A program made the position numbers and the translations under genes. From positions 11,567-75,566 of the forward strand of contig JBQCZP010000006.1 in the NCBI GenBank assembly GCA_052089225.1: a stretch of DNA of 64,000 bases, given 5' to 3'. This document shows, in pieces, positions 61,784 through 64,000 of the stretch. This DNA comes from Nesterenkonia sp052089225 (GTDB lineage Bacteria > Actinomycetota > Actinomycetes > Actinomycetales > Micrococcaceae). The notes beneath the pieces were generated by a model, which saw only the letters and a list, made by a program, of their open reading frames with translations, ran no database searches and had not been told where the DNA came from. Numbering within the stretch: position 1 is the stretch's first letter; each line of letters opens with the position of its first letter.

Positions 61784-62683
61784 ATGAGCGACTCCACCAC
61801 CGCCGGACCAACAGCTGACCTGCCCGCCCATGTGGGGGTGCCCGAACGTGTGGGAGTGTTGGGCGGCGGCCGCATGGGAGCCGGAATCGGTCACGCGTTC
61901 CTGATCTCCGGAGCCGAGGAGGTCGTCGTCGTCGATGTTGATGAGGCCGGGGCAGAAGCCGCACGCCAGCGCATCGAGGCCGACCTGCAGGCTTCCCTGG
62001 AGCGCGGAAAGATCAGTGGGGAGCACAACGACTTCGCCGCCAGGCTGACCGTGGGCACTGAGTATGCGAACTTCGCCCGCTGCGGCCTGGTGGTCGAGGC
62101 CGTCCCCGAAGACCAGGGCCTCAAAGTCGCTGCGCTGACCCAGGTGGAGCAGCAGCTGGGCGAGGACGCCTACCTGGCCACCAACACCTCGTCGCTCTCA
62201 GTCTCGGATCTGTCGAAGAACCTGCAGCGCCCCGAACGGTTCGCCGGCCTGCACTTCTTCAACCCAGTACCGGCCTCGAAGCTGGTGGAGGTGGTGCTGG
62301 CCGAACAGACCAGTGATCAGCTCGCCGATGCCGCCTCACAGTGGGTGAAGCAGCTGGGGAAGACCCCGGTGGTGGTCAGCGATTCCCCCGGTTTCGCCTC
62401 CTCACGACTGGGAGTGGCCATCGGCTTAGAAGCCATTCGCATGGTCGAAGAAAGCGTCGCCGACCCGAAGGCCATCGACGACGCCATGGTCCTGGGCTAT
62501 AAGTTCCCCATCGGACCGCTGGCCCTGACCGACCTGGTCGGCCTAGATGTGCGGCTGGGCATCGCCGAGTACCTGCACTCCACCCTCGGAGACCGGTTCG
62601 AACCCCCACAGCTGATGCGCGATATGGTCGCCCGCGGCGAACTCGGTCGCAAATCCGGCCAAGGCTTCTTCACCTACGAATAG
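61784..62683 (+). CDS. paaH: 3-Hydroxyacyl-CoA dehydrogenase, PaaH-like
   Basis: 299 residues. NAD motif VGVLGGGRMGAGIGHAF near 23-39; catalytic His in GLHFFNPV, the Asn in VSDSPGFASSRLG, and a C-terminal helical domain ending FPIGPLALTDLVGLDVRL then GRKSGQGFFTYE. It oxidises 3-hydroxyadipyl-CoA to the 3-oxo form for the thiolase in the same operon. The first 20 residues are extra and polar. Confidence 0.9.
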   Translation: MSDSTTAGPTADLPAHVGVPERVGVLGGGRMGAGIGHAFLISGAEEVVVVDVDEAGAEAARQRIEADLQASLERGKISGEHNDFAARLTVGTEYANFARCGLVVEAVPEDQGLKVAALTQVEQQLGEDAYLATNTSSLSVSDLSKNLQRPERFAGLHFFNPVPASKLVEVVLAEQTSDQLADAASQWVKQLGKTPVVVSDSPGFASSRLGVAIGLEAIRMVEESVADPKAIDDAMVLGYKFPIGPLALTDLVGLDVRLGIAEYLHSTLGDRFEPPQLMRDMVARGELGRKSGQGFFTYE

Positions 62684-62715
62684 ACCCACGAGCCCTCGAC
62701 TGATTGGAACCTACG

Positions 62716-63156
62716 ATGCGACTCACTGTTTACTTGGCCGGTGAAATTCACACCGACTGGCGCCAAGACCTGATAGAGAAGGCTCAGGAGAAGGGGCTTG
62801 ATCTTGAGTTCGTCTCCCCGCAGCTGGTCCACGACCGTTCCGACAGCATCGGCGAAGACATTCAGGGCACCCAGCCCAATGCGTACTTCCGTGACCTGGC
62901 GGCCTCAGACATCAACAACTTTCGCACCGAGGTGCTGCTGAAGAAGTCTGACATTGTTGTTGCACTTTTCGGCGAGCAGTACAAGCAGTGGAACACTGCC
63001 ATGGATCTGAGCACCGCGATCGCCCTGGGCAAGTCGACGATTATGATTCGGCCAGAGGCCTTCATCCATCCACTCAAGGAACTTTCCCGCAAGTCCAACG
63101 TCACGGTGTCAACAGTTGACCAAGCCGTAGACATCTTGGCATACGTCTACGAATAG
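62716..63156 (+). CDS. YtoQ-family protein
   Basis: 146 residues from the ATG at 62716 (MRLTVYLAGEIHTDWR); a TTG four codons upstream is possible. It shows the YtoQ family pattern: FVSPQLVHDRSDSIGEDI near 36, NAYFRDLAASDINNFRTEV, and ALFGEQYKQWNTAMDLSTAIAL. The fold resembles nucleoside 2-deoxyribosyltransferase/TIR-like families, but no function is known. It starts 32 bp after paaH yet has lower GC, and may be an independent gene. Confidence 0.87.
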   Translation: MRLTVYLAGEIHTDWRQDLIEKAQEKGLDLEFVSPQLVHDRSDSIGEDIQGTQPNAYFRDLAASDINNFRTEVLLKKSDIVVALFGEQYKQWNTAMDLSTAIALGKSTIMIRPEAFIHPLKELSRKSNVTVSTVDQAVDILAYVYE

Positions 63157-63488
63157 CTTTGCAACCTAGCAGGGGGTAGGCACGGGGCCCCGGACTCAGG
63201 CCGACCGATACGGTGACACTGTGAATGCGCCGACCAGTTTGGGGTACTCAGTGGATTTCAACCCCCTTTTGGCTCTTATCTGCGATGAGCCACTAACGTG
63301 ACACGAGTCAGGTCCCAGGCCCACGTGGCGATGCTCTCTCCCGCGATGCCATCGAGCGTCGATTGGCTACGCACATCGGCCGCGCCTGCAACAGCTGTAC
63401 TTCATCGAAGGGCAAGCGCAGGGCTCTTCTGCTGATGTGGAATTTGGTCGCAGCACATCATCAAGGCCCCCGGCCCTTTTTTCATACC
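63157..63488. other. Intergenic region with weak terminator-like elements
   Basis: No gene is recognised. GGGGT...AACCCC around 63240-63269 followed by CTTTT could end the ytoQ transcript. GGCCCCCGGCCC followed by TTTTTT (63463-63482) is terminator-like for a plus-strand transcript. I see no known RNA family. Confidence 0.35.
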
Positions 63489-63917
63489 CTACTCAACATC
63501 CTCCGCGCGGTGCCCACCCCTGCCCCGAAGAATCCTTATACGTCGAATTCCCCGAACTGCCCCAACTACCGCAAGGGTTCCAAGAAACGTCCCGACGGCC
63601 ACCATTATGACGCCGACGCCCGCCAGACCGGTTTGGTCGGGTGGAAGTACCGTGAACGCGTAAGCAACAGTAAACGACAATGGCATCACGAGCAGAATGG
63701 CCCATGCGCGGACAAATTTGTCGGCAAGTATCACTAGGGCCACCCAACACACCCCACACCCTATACCTTGCCAAAGTTGATACGGCCCAGAGATCTCACC
63801 CGTCACAGGGTCGCGATGATAGCTAGCGTCCCACGCGAACCATCCCCACCACAACCCTGCCGTAATCACAATCAGAGCCAGGATAAATCCGAATTGGCTA
63901 GCTAGTCCGCGCCTCAA
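63489..63917 (-). CDS. Hypothetical four-helix membrane protein
   Basis: 142 residues from a TTG at 63917 that has GGAGG 5 bases upstream; the longer ORF starts nine codons earlier at another TTG without such a signal. Four hydrophobic helices are visible: FILALIVITAGLWWGWFAW, then LWQGIGCGVCWVALVILA, ILLVMPLSFTVAYAFTVL, and VGVIMVAVGTFLGTLAVVGA. The basic tail is RRIRILRGRGGHR. No family recognised. The unusual start codon lowers certainty. Confidence 0.6.
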   Translation of the reverse strand: MRRGLASQFGFILALIVITAGLWWGWFAWDASYHRDPVTGEISGPYQLWQGIGCGVCWVALVILADKFVRAWAILLVMPLSFTVAYAFTVLPPDQTGLAGVGVIMVAVGTFLGTLAVVGAVRGIRRIRILRGRGGHRAEDVE

Positions 63918-64000
63918 GATGACCTCCAATTCAGGATCATACAAAGTTCACGTATTTGGTATACCACTGTGATCAAGAAACCGCCGTCACCGCAGTTACT

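Overview
The window is high-GC actinobacterial DNA, most like a Micrococcaceae genome such as Nesterenkonia or Arthrobacter. This is inferred from the protein families, the dusB-dgt-dnaG arrangement, a DUF3117 gene and a SAM-IV riboswitch; no 16S rRNA is present. It is a draft scaffold with four runs of exactly 100 N. Three of these interrupt real genes (paaE, the 2-oxoacid dehydrogenase E1-alpha gene and the E2 gene). No tRNA, rRNA or CRISPR array was seen. | 1-31 kb is mostly housekeeping. It holds an O-methyltransferase, DUF3117, a DivIVA-domain protein, a sirtuin, a paired SMR exporter behind a guanidine-III riboswitch, a DrrAB-type ABC exporter, the sodium/proline symporter PutP, an S9 peptidase, dnaG, a YbaK deacylase, dgt, dusB, glyS, a DMT transporter, an S4 RNA-binding protein and two esterases. 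metX/metY follow, behind a SAM-IV riboswitch, then an acetyl-CoA acetyltransferase flanked by two copies of a palindromic repeat, and gluQ. | 26-33 kb is acyl-CoA catabolism. mmsA-mmsB-enoyl-CoA hydratase is a valine-degradation set. It is followed by a MarR regulator, an AMP-forming acyl-CoA synthetase and a divergent acyl-CoA dehydrogenase. | 33-62.7 kb is a phenylacetate locus: paaI-paaK-TetR(PaaR-like), paaABCDE, paaG, paaZ, and a thiolase/enoyl-CoA hydratase/3-hydroxyacyl-CoA dehydrogenase set (paaJ/F/H-like). Lrp-bkd genes for branched-chain 2-oxoacid dehydrogenase lie in between. Four transcription units (paaI-K, paaA-E, paaZ, the thiolase set) each carry a version of one 18-bp palindrome, ACTGACCGATCGGTCAGT, so a single TetR-type repressor probably controls the scattered units. 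| 36.7-45.4 kb interrupts the paa locus. It starts with about 1.2 kb of gene-poor DNA with orphan coding fragments and a broken PepSY membrane gene. A copper-handling island follows: a CopD-CtaG fusion, a CopA ATPase, a BlaI-type repressor, an M56 metalloprotease and a His/Met-rich DUF5134 membrane protein. Both converging operons start with the same BlaI-type operator, TCTACA-N3-TGTAGA. This self-contained, protease-linked copper regulon is the most interesting system here. | The right end holds a YtoQ-family gene and a small membrane protein.
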